Assembly (NCBI GenBank): GCA_002378665.1
Contig: DFSO01000062.1
Location: forward strand, 1 to 15,080
Reading direction: 5' to 3'
Source: Loktanella sp. UBA3435
GTDB lineage: Bacteria > Pseudomonadota > Alphaproteobacteria > Rhodobacterales > Rhodobacteraceae
DNA length: 15,080 bases
Part shown: positions 6,758-14,214 of the stretch, piece by piece
Numbering within the stretch: the first letter of the stretch is position 1
Layout of the letters: each line of letters starts with the position of its first letter
The notes under the pieces: model-generated
Seen by the model: only the letters and a program-made list of their open reading frames with translations
Database searches by the model: none
Told to the model about the DNA's origin: nothing
Made by a program: the position numbers and the translations under genes

Positions 6758-9402
6758 CCTTTGTTGAATCCCGCCAAAGCGGCAGCAAACGGGTTGTCAG
6801 GATCGATCTTCTTTTCGACCTTCGGCTTGGCGCTAAACTTCTGACGCTCATCGCCGCCCTTCGCAGGCTTGCCGCGCGGCTTGCCCTTAGGTTTCGCGTT
6901 TTCACGCTTTGGCCGCGCATCGGCACGCACAGGACGCGCCCCCCAAGTGAAGGTGTAAAACGCCTCCATCTCTGGCGCTTCTTCAGCAGTTTCAACAGCT
7001 TCGCCTTCAACTTCAGGCTTTGCAGCTTTCACTTTCGCGCGCTCGCCCTTCTCGGCTTTATAGCCAAGACCAGTCATCAGATCAGCGAACTGATCAAGCG
7101 TCATACCTGTGATCGACAACATATCCGCGTTGGCTTCAAAACCGCCACGGCTATCCTTGTCGCGCAGCATGTCGGCAAGGCGCTCCAGCATATCGATACG
7201 GATCGCCCGCTCACCCGCAGCGCGGTAGCCAGACATCGCGTAATAGCCAGCAACCGCATCCTTAGCGGCAGGCAATGTGACCAGACCCGGAGGTGGGCTT
7301 TCTGGAAACTCACCAAGGTTCTTAGACAGCGACCAAAGCACCAAACGCAGACGCGTTGGCGCAGGCTTCAACAGAAGCGGCATAAAGATCGTGAATTGAC
7401 CGAATCGAATACCGTGCTTGCGCAATGCGCCACGTGCATCCTGATCCAAAGCCTTCACTTCATCGGCAACATCACCACGTGGCAAAATTCCGAAATTCTC
7501 GGCCATGCGGAAGGCAAAGCCCTTGGCCGCCCCCGTCAATGTCTCGTCACCCGCCAATTTCAGCAGCGGCTCAAACCCAGCAGCGATCTTGCGGTCGATG
7601 AAATGCTGCAAACGACGGGCAACCTTTTTGGCCACCTCTTCGCCCGCTTCATCATCCACAAATGCGACCACAGTCGGCTTGAGCGGATCTGCGCCGGAAA
7701 CAAGTTTCCCAACAGCAGTATCGCCCCAAATCAGGCCACCTTGCTCTGTGAAATCAATCTCTGGGTCGGGCGCGTTATAAAAACGATCCGCGAGCAGATG
7801 GAAATGGGGGACCAGTGCCGCCACAGAAGCCTGACGCAATGTCTTGGCTTCATCAGGGCTACCAGCCTTGTCCATTTGGAACCGGAAACCTTGCAGTTTC
7901 CCTACGAATTCACCCTCTACGGTGACTTCACCTTTGTCGTTTACGTCGGCCAAAAGGCTCTCCTTCTGCTTGAGTCGGCGAAGCAAAATGCTTGTCCGCC
8001 GATCCACAAATCGTTGGGTCAGTGCACCGTGTAGCGCATCTGACAAGCGGTCTTCTACCGCACGCGTCTCCTCGCGCCAATGACTTTCGTCACGTAGCCA
8101 CCCTTTGCGCTGTGCAACGTAGGTCCATGTGCGAATATAGGCCAAACGCTTGGACAATGCGTCAATATCGCCGTCGGTGCGATCAATTCGTCGGACTTGC
8201 AGGCCAAACCAATTGGGATCGACATGGCCGTCTTGGTGCAAATCCGTGAAAATCTGGGTCAAAAGGCCCGCGTGCTCGCCACGACTGATACCACGAAAGT
8301 CGGGGATTCGGCAGACATCCCACAAAAGTTTCACCGATGGGCCATCCTTTGCGCGCGCGGCAATAATCTCATCCGCTGCCAGCGCTTTGAGTGCGGCCAA
8401 ATCATCGCTTTCGCGCACTCGCGTCAGAAGTCGGTCATCTGTGCGTTCTTCCAGCGTCGCGATCAGCCGTTTTGTAGACCCAAACTGCAAGCGACTATTG
8501 CGCCATTGGAGTTTCTGGATCGGCGCAAAGCGATGTTCACAAATCGCGTTCGCCACTTCTTCGTCCAGCTCAGGCGCTTCGCCCGTCACACCAAACGTGC
8601 CGTTCTCTTTAAACCGTCCCGCACGTCCCGCGATCTGCGCCAACTCGTCAGGCATCAAATGCCGCATACGGTGGCCGTCAAATTTCACCAGATTCGAAAA
8701 CGCGACGTGGGAAATATCAAGGTTTAGCCCCATCCCGATCGCATCCGTCGCCACCAGATAATCAACATCGCCGTTCTGATACATCTCGACCTGCGCATTG
8801 CGCGTGCGCGGGGAAAGTGCGCCCATCACAACCGCCGCCCCACCCTTTTGACGGCGCAGCAGCTCGGCAATGGCATAGCAATTCTCAACCGAAAACCCGA
8901 CAATCGCGGCCCTTGCAGGCATTCGGCTCAACTTCTTAGAGCCTGAATAGGTCAGCGTCGACATCCGCTCGCGCTGCATAAACTCCGCAGTTGGGATCAG
9001 TTCCGCAATCGCGTTACGCATGGTTGCCGCCCCCATAAACAGGGTTTCATGCAATCCACGCGCATTCAAAAGTCGGTCGGTAAAGATATGCCCCCGCTCA
9101 GGGTCATTACAAAGCTGGATCTCGTCCACCGCCAGAAAATCGCAGCCCATCCCCTCGGGCATCGCCTCAACCGTACACACCCAATACGCGGCACGTGGCG
9201 GCACGATCCGTTCCTCGCCCGTGATCATCGCGACCACACTGGGCCCCTTCTTGGCAACGATACGGTCGTAAACCTCGCGCGCGAGCAGACGCAGCGGCAA
9301 GCCAATCACACCTGTGCGATGTGCCAACATCCGCTCAATCGCGTAATGCGTTTTGCCAGTATTCGTCGGCCCCAAAACGGCCGTGACACGGGAATTTAAC
9401 AT
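6754..9402 (-). CDS. SUV3-like superfamily 2 RNA helicase
   Basis: An 882-residue helicase of the bacterial group related to the mitochondrial degradosome helicase Suv3. Helicase motifs are clear: Walker A GPTNTGKT (11-18), DEIQ (93-96), GAAT (124-127), ATDAIGMGLNLDI (218-230) and QIAGRAGR (256-263). A middle region with LQWRNSRLQFGSTKRLIATL is typical of this group. The last 70 residues or so are a low-complexity, Lys/Arg/Pro/Gly-rich tail (RPKRENAKPKGKPRGKPAKG), probably disordered and RNA-binding. Expected activity is ATP-driven RNA, or RNA/DNA, unwinding; the cellular role in bacteria is poorly known. The ATG at 9402 has GGGAAG six bases upstream. It sits between an exported TPR protein (29 bases upstream) and the S4 protein it overlaps, suggesting an operon with an RNA or ribosome theme. 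It is often annotated only as a helicase or helicase-related protein. Confidence 0.9.
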   Translation of the reverse strand: MLNSRVTAVLGPTNTGKTHYAIERMLAHRTGVIGLPLRLLAREVYDRIVAKKGPSVVAMITGEERIVPPRAAYWVCTVEAMPEGMGCDFLAVDEIQLCNDPERGHIFTDRLLNARGLHETLFMGAATMRNAIAELIPTAEFMQRERMSTLTYSGSKKLSRMPARAAIVGFSVENCYAIAELLRRQKGGAAVVMGALSPRTRNAQVEMYQNGDVDYLVATDAIGMGLNLDISHVAFSNLVKFDGHRMRHLMPDELAQIAGRAGRFKENGTFGVTGEAPELDEEVANAICEHRFAPIQKLQWRNSRLQFGSTKRLIATLEERTDDRLLTRVRESDDLAALKALAADEIIAARAKDGPSVKLLWDVCRIPDFRGISRGEHAGLLTQIFTDLHQDGHVDPNWFGLQVRRIDRTDGDIDALSKRLAYIRTWTYVAQRKGWLRDESHWREETRAVEDRLSDALHGALTQRFVDRRTSILLRRLKQKESLLADVNDKGEVTVEGEFVGKLQGFRFQMDKAGSPDEAKTLRQASVAALVPHFHLLADRFYNAPDPEIDFTEQGGLIWGDTAVGKLVSGADPLKPTVVAFVDDEAGEEVAKKVARRLQHFIDRKIAAGFEPLLKLAGDETLTGAAKGFAFRMAENFGILPRGDVADEVKALDQDARGALRKHGIRFGQFTIFMPLLLKPAPTRLRLVLWSLSKNLGEFPESPPPGLVTLPAAKDAVAGYYAMSGYRAAGERAIRIDMLERLADMLRDKDSRGGFEANADMLSITGMTLDQFADLMTGLGYKAEKGERAKVKAAKPEVEGEAVETAEEAPEMEAFYTFTWGARPVRADARPKRENAKPKGKPRGKPAKGGDERQKFSAKPKVEKKIDPDNPFAAALAGFNKG

Positions 9403-9431
9403 CTGACTTCCCGCAAATACGGGTCGGGCAA

Positions 9432-9986
9432 TTAGATTGCCTGACCTTCAAATTCCAATTCAAGACGGTCAATCGCGTCTTGCACGCCCACCGACATCGG
9501 GTTGATCCCTGTCACGGTTTTGTAAACTTCGAGTGCTTCTCTCGAACGGCCCAAATCCTCAAGAATCACCCCAACGCCACGCATCGCGTTAAAGTGGCGC
9601 GGATTTAACCCCAAACAAGTGCGTAAATCATCCAATGCAGGCCCAATCAGGTTTAATTGATAATAAGCGGTCGCCCGCGCATTGTAGCCTTCGGCAAAGC
9701 TTGGGTCGTGATCAATCAGCGCCGAAAAATGCTCTAACGCCAATTCAGGATCATCATTATCAAGCGCGTCTTCACCACGGCGCAGCAGTAAATCAAGGCT
9801 CGGCGAGCCGCTTTTCTCCCACTCGGCCACGATTTCCGCCTCAATGCGTTCAGCCACTGGCGCGTCAGCCCTGGCCAACTCATCGTATAATTCATCCAGT
9901 GTCGCGGCCTGAAGCTGCAGGGAAAACCCTACTATAACCGCAAATGCCGTAACGATATGTTTGAAGCTTTGTATCATCATGCCCAT
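9432..9986 (-). CDS. Exported tetratricopeptide-repeat (TPR) protein
   Basis: A 184-residue protein with an N-terminal signal peptide (MGMMIQSFKHIVTAFAVIVG, probable cleavage near LQLQA/ATL, residue 27-28). After a helical linker it carries three TPR units at about residues 63-96, 97-130 and 131-164, each ending in the IDHDP, LGLNP or GINP turn. TPR arrays mediate protein-protein contacts; here the array should face the periplasm. I do not know its partner. Three closely spaced ATGs (9986, 9980, 9977) are possible starts. AGAAG lies close to the first and at better spacing for the second, so the start is uncertain by two or three codons. It is 29 bases ahead of the helicase and probably heads that transcript, although a periplasmic protein and a cytoplasmic helicase need not share a function. 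It is divergent from the SCP2 gene. Confidence 0.85.
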   Translation of the reverse strand: MGMMIQSFKHIVTAFAVIVGFSLQLQAATLDELYDELARADAPVAERIEAEIVAEWEKSGSPSLDLLLRRGEDALDNDDPELALEHFSALIDHDPSFAEGYNARATAYYQLNLIGPALDDLRTCLGLNPRHFNAMRGVGVILEDLGRSREALEVYKTVTGINPMSVGVQDAIDRLELEFEGQAI

Positions 9987-10059
9987 AACTTCTAATGTAG
10001 CGTATCAAACGGCCAGCGCCAGAGGGGCGTTGGTCACAAAACCAAACAAAGGATCAATT

Positions 10060-10350
10060 ATGAGCGAAGTCATTACAAAGGCCGTCGCGGCATTGAACGA
10101 AAAAATGGGCGGCGCGGGCTTTGACGGCACGGCAAAATTCGTCATCGACGGCGAAGGTGGCATTATCATCGACGCTGACGGCGCACGCGCAAGCGAAGAC
10201 GACGCAGACGTGACCCTTTCGGCCAGCACCGAGACCTTCCAAGCCATCCTTGAGGGCGAGCAAAACCCAACAGCGGCCTTTATGACAGGCAAGCTAAAGG
10301 TTGACGGCGACATGGGCTTGGCCATGAAACTTGCGGGCGTCTTGTCCTAA
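10060..10350 (+). CDS. SCP2 sterol/lipid-binding domain protein
   Basis: A 96-residue protein consisting of little more than an SCP2 domain: FDGTAKFVIDGEGGIIIDAD (21-40), then DADVTLSASTETFQAILEGE (48-67) and the hallmark NPTAAFMTGKLKVDGDMGLA (69-88). SCP2 domains bind lipids or fatty acyl chains in a hydrophobic tunnel. Single-domain bacterial versions are common in Rhodobacteraceae and their ligands are mostly unknown. The frame is open for 33 codons upstream, but the ATG at 10060 has AAAGGA seven bases before it and begins at the domain boundary. Its TAA stop is followed with no gap by the ATG of an alpha/beta hydrolase, so the two are almost certainly co-translated. A lipid carrier next to a lipase-like enzyme suggests a shared lipid substrate, which is an inference. 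Confidence 0.9.
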   Translation: MSEVITKAVAALNEKMGGAGFDGTAKFVIDGEGGIIIDADGARASEDDADVTLSASTETFQAILEGEQNPTAAFMTGKLKVDGDMGLAMKLAGVLS

Positions 10351-11292
10351 ATGACCCGCGCTCCGTTCTTTGACGACATCGCAAACGGCCCTGCTGGCGG
10401 CGAGGCCCATTGGCTGACCACCGCTGATGGGCTGAAAATTCGCGCAGCACATTGGGTGGCGAGGGGCGAAACGCTCAAAGGCACCATCCTGCTATTTCCG
10501 GGACGGACGGAGTATATCGAAAAATATGGCCCTGCGGCTGCCGAGTTTTTGGCGCGGGGCTACGCGATGGTCGCGATTGATTGGCGTGGCCAAGGGATCG
10601 CGGACCGCACCACCAACAACCCGCTTTTGGGTGATGTGGTTGATTTCAAGGACTATCAACACGATGTCGCGGCCCTCTTGGCCCATGTCGAGACGCTAGA
10701 TTTACCCAAACCCTATTTCCTTGTCGCCCACTCCATGGGTGGCTGCATCGGTCTACGGGCGATTTATGAGGGCTTGCCTGTCACAGCTGCCGCTTTCTCT
10801 GCACCAATGTGGGGCATCTATATGGCTGCGCCAATGCGCCCCTTTGCTTGGGGGATCACACACCTTGCAAAGATGACGGGGTTCGACAAAACCCTTTCTC
10901 CTGGTCAATCAAGGCAAAGCTATGTGAATCGCGTAAAATTCGCTGACAACACTTTGTCGTCAGACCGCGAAGAATTCGACTTCATGCGCAACCAGATCGC
11001 AGCCCACCCAGAGCTTGAACTTGGCGGCCCGTCCCTGCGATGGCTCGGCCAAGCGTTGCGCGAAATGCGGCACCTGTCCACCATACCATCACCCAAAATG
11101 CCCTGCGTCACGTTTCTTGGATCAGATGAGGAAATCGTGGATTCGCGCGCCATTCACACGCGCATGGCCAAATGGGGAAATGGCAGTTTGCAGCTTCTCA
11201 AAGATGCCCGCCATGAGGTCATGATGGAAACCCCAGCGATGCGGAAACAGGTTTTCGACGCGGCAACGGCGCTTTTCGACCAGCACAGTTAA
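10351..11292 (+). CDS. Alpha/beta hydrolase, lysophospholipase/monoacylglycerol lipase type
   Basis: A 313-residue serine hydrolase of the PldB/monoglyceride-lipase group (Hydrolase_4). Visible features are the oxyanion-region strand TILLFPGRTEYIEKYG (45-60), AIDWRGQGIADR (75-86), the nucleophile elbow AHSMGG with Ser128, an acidic position in GSDEEIVD (Asp259 or Asp264) and the catalytic His288 in DARHEVMMET. GRTEYIEKYG is characteristic of the lysophospholipase-like group. No signal peptide is seen, so it is probably cytoplasmic. It likely hydrolyses a lysophospholipid or monoacylglycerol, though the exact substrate cannot be read from sequence. The ATG follows the SCP2 stop codon directly (TAAATG) and has no strong ribosome site of its own, which fits coupled translation. 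Confidence 0.9.
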   Translation: MTRAPFFDDIANGPAGGEAHWLTTADGLKIRAAHWVARGETLKGTILLFPGRTEYIEKYGPAAAEFLARGYAMVAIDWRGQGIADRTTNNPLLGDVVDFKDYQHDVAALLAHVETLDLPKPYFLVAHSMGGCIGLRAIYEGLPVTAAAFSAPMWGIYMAAPMRPFAWGITHLAKMTGFDKTLSPGQSRQSYVNRVKFADNTLSSDREEFDFMRNQIAAHPELELGGPSLRWLGQALREMRHLSTIPSPKMPCVTFLGSDEEIVDSRAIHTRMAKWGNGSLQLLKDARHEVMMETPAMRKQVFDAATALFDQHS

Positions 11293-11367
11293 GTTCCACA
11301 GCTTTACCGCTTCAAAAACCGCAGCCGCGGGCCTATATCCATGTGAACACACCAAAAAGGTTTTCCC

Positions 11368-13185
11368 ATGGCACGCCCAACACCCGTATTTGATGCAAAA
11401 ACAAGTGGCGGCAACGCCTTTGGCAACCTGCCAGAATGGGATCTTAGCGATCTTTACAAGTCCCAAGATAGCACAGAACTGCACCGCGACATGGGATGGC
11501 TGGAAACGGCCTGCGCTGAGTTTGCCAATGACTATGAAGGCAAGCTCGACACACTGACCGCAGCCGAACTGCTTGCCGCAGTGCACCGCTACGAGGCCAT
11601 CGACATCATCGCAGGGCGCATCATGTCCTACGCGGGACTGCGCTATTATCAGGTTACAACCGACAGCGACCGCGCCAAATTCATGGCCGACGCCCAAGAC
11701 AAAATTACTGCCTACACCACGCCGCTGGTGTTTTATGGCCTTGAATTCAACCGCTTGGACGACGCGCACCTTGCAGGCATGCTGGCCGAGAACGCCGATC
11801 TCGCCCGTTACAAACCCGTCTTTGACCGCATGCGCGCGATGAAGCCGCACCAGTTGTCCGACGAGCTTGAGAAATTCCTGCACGACCAATCCACAGTTGG
11901 AACTACCGCATGGAACCGTCTGTTTGACGAAACCATGGCGGGCCTTGAGTTTGACGTGGACGGCGACACGCTGAACCTTGAGGCCACGCTCAACCTGCTC
12001 ACCGACCAAGACCGCAGCAAGCGCGAGGCTGCGACCCATGCCCTCGCCGACGTATTCCAAGCCAACATCAAAACCTTCGCCCGCGTGCACAACACGCTTG
12101 CTAAGGAAAAAGAGATTGAAGACCGCTGGCGTAAAATGCCGACCCCGCAAACGGGCCGCCATCTGTCCAACCACGTCGAGCCAGAGGTCGTCGAGGCCCT
12201 GCGCAATGCCGTTGTTGCCGCCTACCCGCGCCTATCGCACCGCTATTATGCGTTAAAAGCCAAATGGTTAGGCCTAGACCGCATGCAAACATGGGACCGT
12301 AACGCGCCCCTGCCGATGGAAATGACCCGCACCGTATCTTGGGACGAGGCCGAAAAAACCGTTATGGACGCCTATGCCGATTTCTCCCCCGAAATGGCCG
12401 AACTGGCCAAGCCGTTCTTCACCAAAGGCTGGATCGACGCAGGCGTAAAACCGGGTAAAGCGCCGGGCGCATTCGCACACCCCACCGTCACCACCGTCCA
12501 TCCCTACGTGATGCTCAACTACCTTGGCAAACCGCGCGACGTGATGACATTGGCGCATGAATTGGGCCACGGCGTCCACCAAGTCCTCGCCGCAGGCCAA
12601 GGCGAACTCTTGTCCTCCACACCTTTGACCCTTGCCGAAACAGCCTCCGTCTTTGGCGAAATGCTCACCTTCCAGAAACTCCTTGAGGGTGCCAAAACCC
12701 AGCAAGAGCGCAAGATCCTGCTCGCAGGCAAGGTCGAGGACATGATTAACACCGTCGTGCGCCAAATCGCCTTCTACGACTTTGAATGCAAACTACACGC
12801 CGCCCGCGCACAAGGTGAACTCACCCCAGACGACATCAACGCGCTCTGGATGTCCGTGCAGGCAGAATCCCTTGGCGAAGTCTTCGACTACACCCCAGGC
12901 TACGCGACCTTCTGGGCCTACATCCCACACTTCGTGCATTCGCCGTTCTACGTCTACGCCTATGCATTCGGCGACGGCCTCGTGAACGCGCTCTATGCCG
13001 TCTACGCAGAAGGCGACCCTGATTTTAAAGAGAAATACTTCGACATGCTGCGCGCAGGCGGGTCCAAACACCACTCCGAACTCTTGGCCCCCTTCGGCCT
13101 CGACGCCTCAGATCCCAAATTCTGGGACAAAGGCCTGTCGATGATCGAAGGCATGATCGACGAATTGGAAGCTATGGAGGCGTAA
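11368..13185 (+). CDS. M3-family oligoendopeptidase (PepF/M3 type)
   Basis: A 605-residue zinc metallopeptidase of family M3, close to the usual length for PepF-type oligoendopeptidases. The active-site motif HELGHGVHQ is at 397-405 (zinc ligands His397 and His401, catalytic Glu398). The likely third ligand is Glu424 in TLAETASVFGE. The helical N-terminal half, the SNHVEPEVVEALRNAV region near 267-282 and the C-terminal YAFGDGLVNALYAVY segment fit the family. It has no signal peptide and should degrade short peptides in the cytoplasm. The ATG at 11368 is preceded by AAAAGG at good spacing. It lies 75 bases after the hydrolase stop on the same strand, with no evident terminator between, so partial read-through is possible, but nothing ties the functions together. 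Confidence 0.95.
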   Translation: MARPTPVFDAKTSGGNAFGNLPEWDLSDLYKSQDSTELHRDMGWLETACAEFANDYEGKLDTLTAAELLAAVHRYEAIDIIAGRIMSYAGLRYYQVTTDSDRAKFMADAQDKITAYTTPLVFYGLEFNRLDDAHLAGMLAENADLARYKPVFDRMRAMKPHQLSDELEKFLHDQSTVGTTAWNRLFDETMAGLEFDVDGDTLNLEATLNLLTDQDRSKREAATHALADVFQANIKTFARVHNTLAKEKEIEDRWRKMPTPQTGRHLSNHVEPEVVEALRNAVVAAYPRLSHRYYALKAKWLGLDRMQTWDRNAPLPMEMTRTVSWDEAEKTVMDAYADFSPEMAELAKPFFTKGWIDAGVKPGKAPGAFAHPTVTTVHPYVMLNYLGKPRDVMTLAHELGHGVHQVLAAGQGELLSSTPLTLAETASVFGEMLTFQKLLEGAKTQQERKILLAGKVEDMINTVVRQIAFYDFECKLHAARAQGELTPDDINALWMSVQAESLGEVFDYTPGYATFWAYIPHFVHSPFYVYAYAFGDGLVNALYAVYAEGDPDFKEKYFDMLRAGGSKHHSELLAPFGLDASDPKFWDKGLSMIEGMIDELEAMEA

Positions 13186-13265
13186 CCGCGCCGACATTGC
13201 CGCAATCGGCGAACGGGCTAATCAGCCAATTTTCGCTCAAAAATCAATCCTTAGTTGTTTTTGCT

Positions 13266-13291
13266 TGTGTGGTGCACTTATGCATCACACA
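13266..13291. promoter_or_regulatory. Imperfect inverted repeat upstream of the cupredoxin gene (candidate operator)
   Basis: TGTGTGGTGCA, spacer CTTA, then TGCATCACACA: 11-base arms with a single G/T mismatch. It lies in the 266-base gap between the peptidase and the cupredoxin gene, about 160 bases before the latter's start. No T run follows on either strand, so it is not a standard terminator, and a protein-binding dyad is more likely. The same gap holds a direct repeat of CGACAAAT (13363-13370 and 13379-13386, 16-base period) and the tandem GTCAAGTGTCAA (13349-13360). I found no convincing -35/-10 promoter pair here. Confidence 0.35.
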
Positions 13292-13451
13292 CCATCTCCC
13301 CGACTAAATCGACCCGAAACCTGAGACAGGTCGCTGCCCCGTGTTAGCGTCAAGTGTCAACGCGACAAATTCTGCCGCCGACAAATGAGCCGAATAGCGC
13401 CGAGATTTCGAAAATCGATAATCAACAATTTATAACAACAAGGGGAAGAAC

Positions 13452-13904
13452 ATGAAGAATATTTTGATGACCTGTGCCGCAATTGCGGTTTCGATTGGCG
13501 GGGCTGCCATCGCTGAAGGTGACCTCAGCCGCGCCAATATTATTGATGTGACAGTTTTGCTCGGGAGTGATGATGATGGGATGTTCATCAGACCCTCGAT
13601 CAATACTTTTGTAACGGGCCAAGCCTATCGAATGGTTTTGACAAATACCGACGACTTCAAGCACGAGCTTGCGCTCAACGGCATTGGTGAACGGATTTTC
13701 ACCCGCAAGATCGAGGCGTCTGACGCCGAGGGCAACCTGATCACTGAAGTAAAAGGCGCCATTCGCGAAGTCGAAGTCGGACCACATCAGACCGTCGAGT
13801 GGTTTATTGTGCCGGTTCAGACAACCGACGGCCCGGAAGAGTTCTCTTGCGAACTTCCTGGCCATCGGGAATCTGGCATGCACGTTGAGATGGAAATTAA
13901 CTGA
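13452..13904 (+). CDS. Exported cupredoxin (type 1 blue-copper protein)
   Basis: A 150-residue protein with a signal peptide (MKNILMTCAAIAVSIGGAAIA, cleavage before EGD), hence periplasmic. The mature part has the four ligands of a type 1 copper site: His71 in DDFKHELAL, then Cys133, His138 and Met143 in FSCELPGHRESGM. The Cys-x4-His-x4-Met spacing equals that of rusticyanin and auracyanin rather than plastocyanin or pseudoazurin. The fold should be a small beta-sandwich that carries one electron; alternatively it could handle copper. No partner oxidase, cytochrome or copper-export gene is adjacent, so the pathway is unknown. The ATG at 13452 is preceded by AAGGGGA at good spacing. It appears monocistronic: a long upstream gap with a dyad and a downstream hairpin bracket it. 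Confidence 0.88.
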   Translation: MKNILMTCAAIAVSIGGAAIAEGDLSRANIIDVTVLLGSDDDGMFIRPSINTFVTGQAYRMVLTNTDDFKHELALNGIGERIFTRKIEASDAEGNLITEVKGAIREVEVGPHQTVEWFIVPVQTTDGPEEFSCELPGHRESGMHVEMEIN

Positions 13905-13917
13905 TAGTCAGTCTCTT

Positions 13918-13943
13918 GCGTCAGCCATATCTGTGGCTGACGC
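13918..13943. terminator. Hairpin between convergent genes (probable terminator)
   Basis: GCGTCAGCCA/TGGCTGACGC, a perfect 10-bp stem with a 6-base loop, starting 13 bases after the cupredoxin stop and ending one base before the stop codon of the convergent DUF4389 gene. The following T tract is short on the plus strand (TTCAATCC) and absent on the minus strand, so it is not an ideal intrinsic terminator. Its place between two converging genes still argues for a shared 3' end structure. Confidence 0.6.
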
Positions 13944-13944
13944 T

Positions 13945-14214
13945 TCAATCCAACTCCGTCCACGGCCAAGGCTTCACCTCTGACCCTGCCGTCTGATACC
14001 GGATCGCCTTGGCCATCCAGACACCCATCGTGGTGCCAAACTCGGACAATTGCTCGTTCGGTTCGCGCTTATTCACCAACATAATGATGAACTGTGCCAC
14101 CGCGATCACCCAAAACAGCGACTGGGCAAAGCCCATCAGCACGCCTACGATAATCATCGAAATCAGGCGCATCCACATGCTCTCGTAATGCGGCTCTTCG
14201 TCGTGATCGTTCAT
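13945..14214 (-). CDS. DUF4389-domain small membrane protein
   Basis: An 89-residue protein that fits the DUF4389 pattern: a short acidic N-terminus (MNDHDEEPHYESMW), two hydrophobic segments in about residues 16-48 (LISMIIVGVLMGFAQ, then SLFWVIAVAQFIIMLV), the conserved NKREPNEQLSEFGTTMGVWM stretch (48-67) and a C-terminal RYQTAGSEVKPWPW resembling the family's EKPFPF end. The function of DUF4389 is unknown; it is an inner-membrane protein by prediction. The ATG overlaps the oxidoreductase stop as ATGA (14211-14214) and is preceded by a strong AGGAGG at seven bases, so it is translated together with that gene. The pairing with an oxidoreductase may be incidental operon sharing. Confidence 0.82.
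   Translation of the reverse strand: MNDHDEEPHYESMWMRLISMIIVGVLMGFAQSLFWVIAVAQFIIMLVNKREPNEQLSEFGTTMGVWMAKAIRYQTAGSEVKPWPWTELD

Noticed and set aside
11315..11330. Minus-strand CCGC/GCGG mini-hairpin followed by five T's
   Set aside because: The stem is only four base pairs and no minus-strand gene ends here; probably chance within the short gap before the peptidase gene.
11122..12174. A 350-codon open frame on the minus strand
   Set aside because: It lies antisense to the M3 peptidase and the end of the hydrolase gene, shows no recognisable domain, and its composition is that of a reading-frame shadow of well-supported genes.
13191..13209. ATTGCCGCAAT palindrome flanked by GCCG and CGGC just after the peptidase stop
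   Set aside because: The inner loop would be one base, the outer arms are offset by a bulge and no T run follows, so neither a terminator nor a clear operator is supported.
13216..13233. GGCT/AGCC hairpin followed by AATTTT after the peptidase gene, considered as its terminator
   Set aside because: A four-base-pair stem and broken T run are too weak to call; the peptidase may still end here, but the sequence does not show it.
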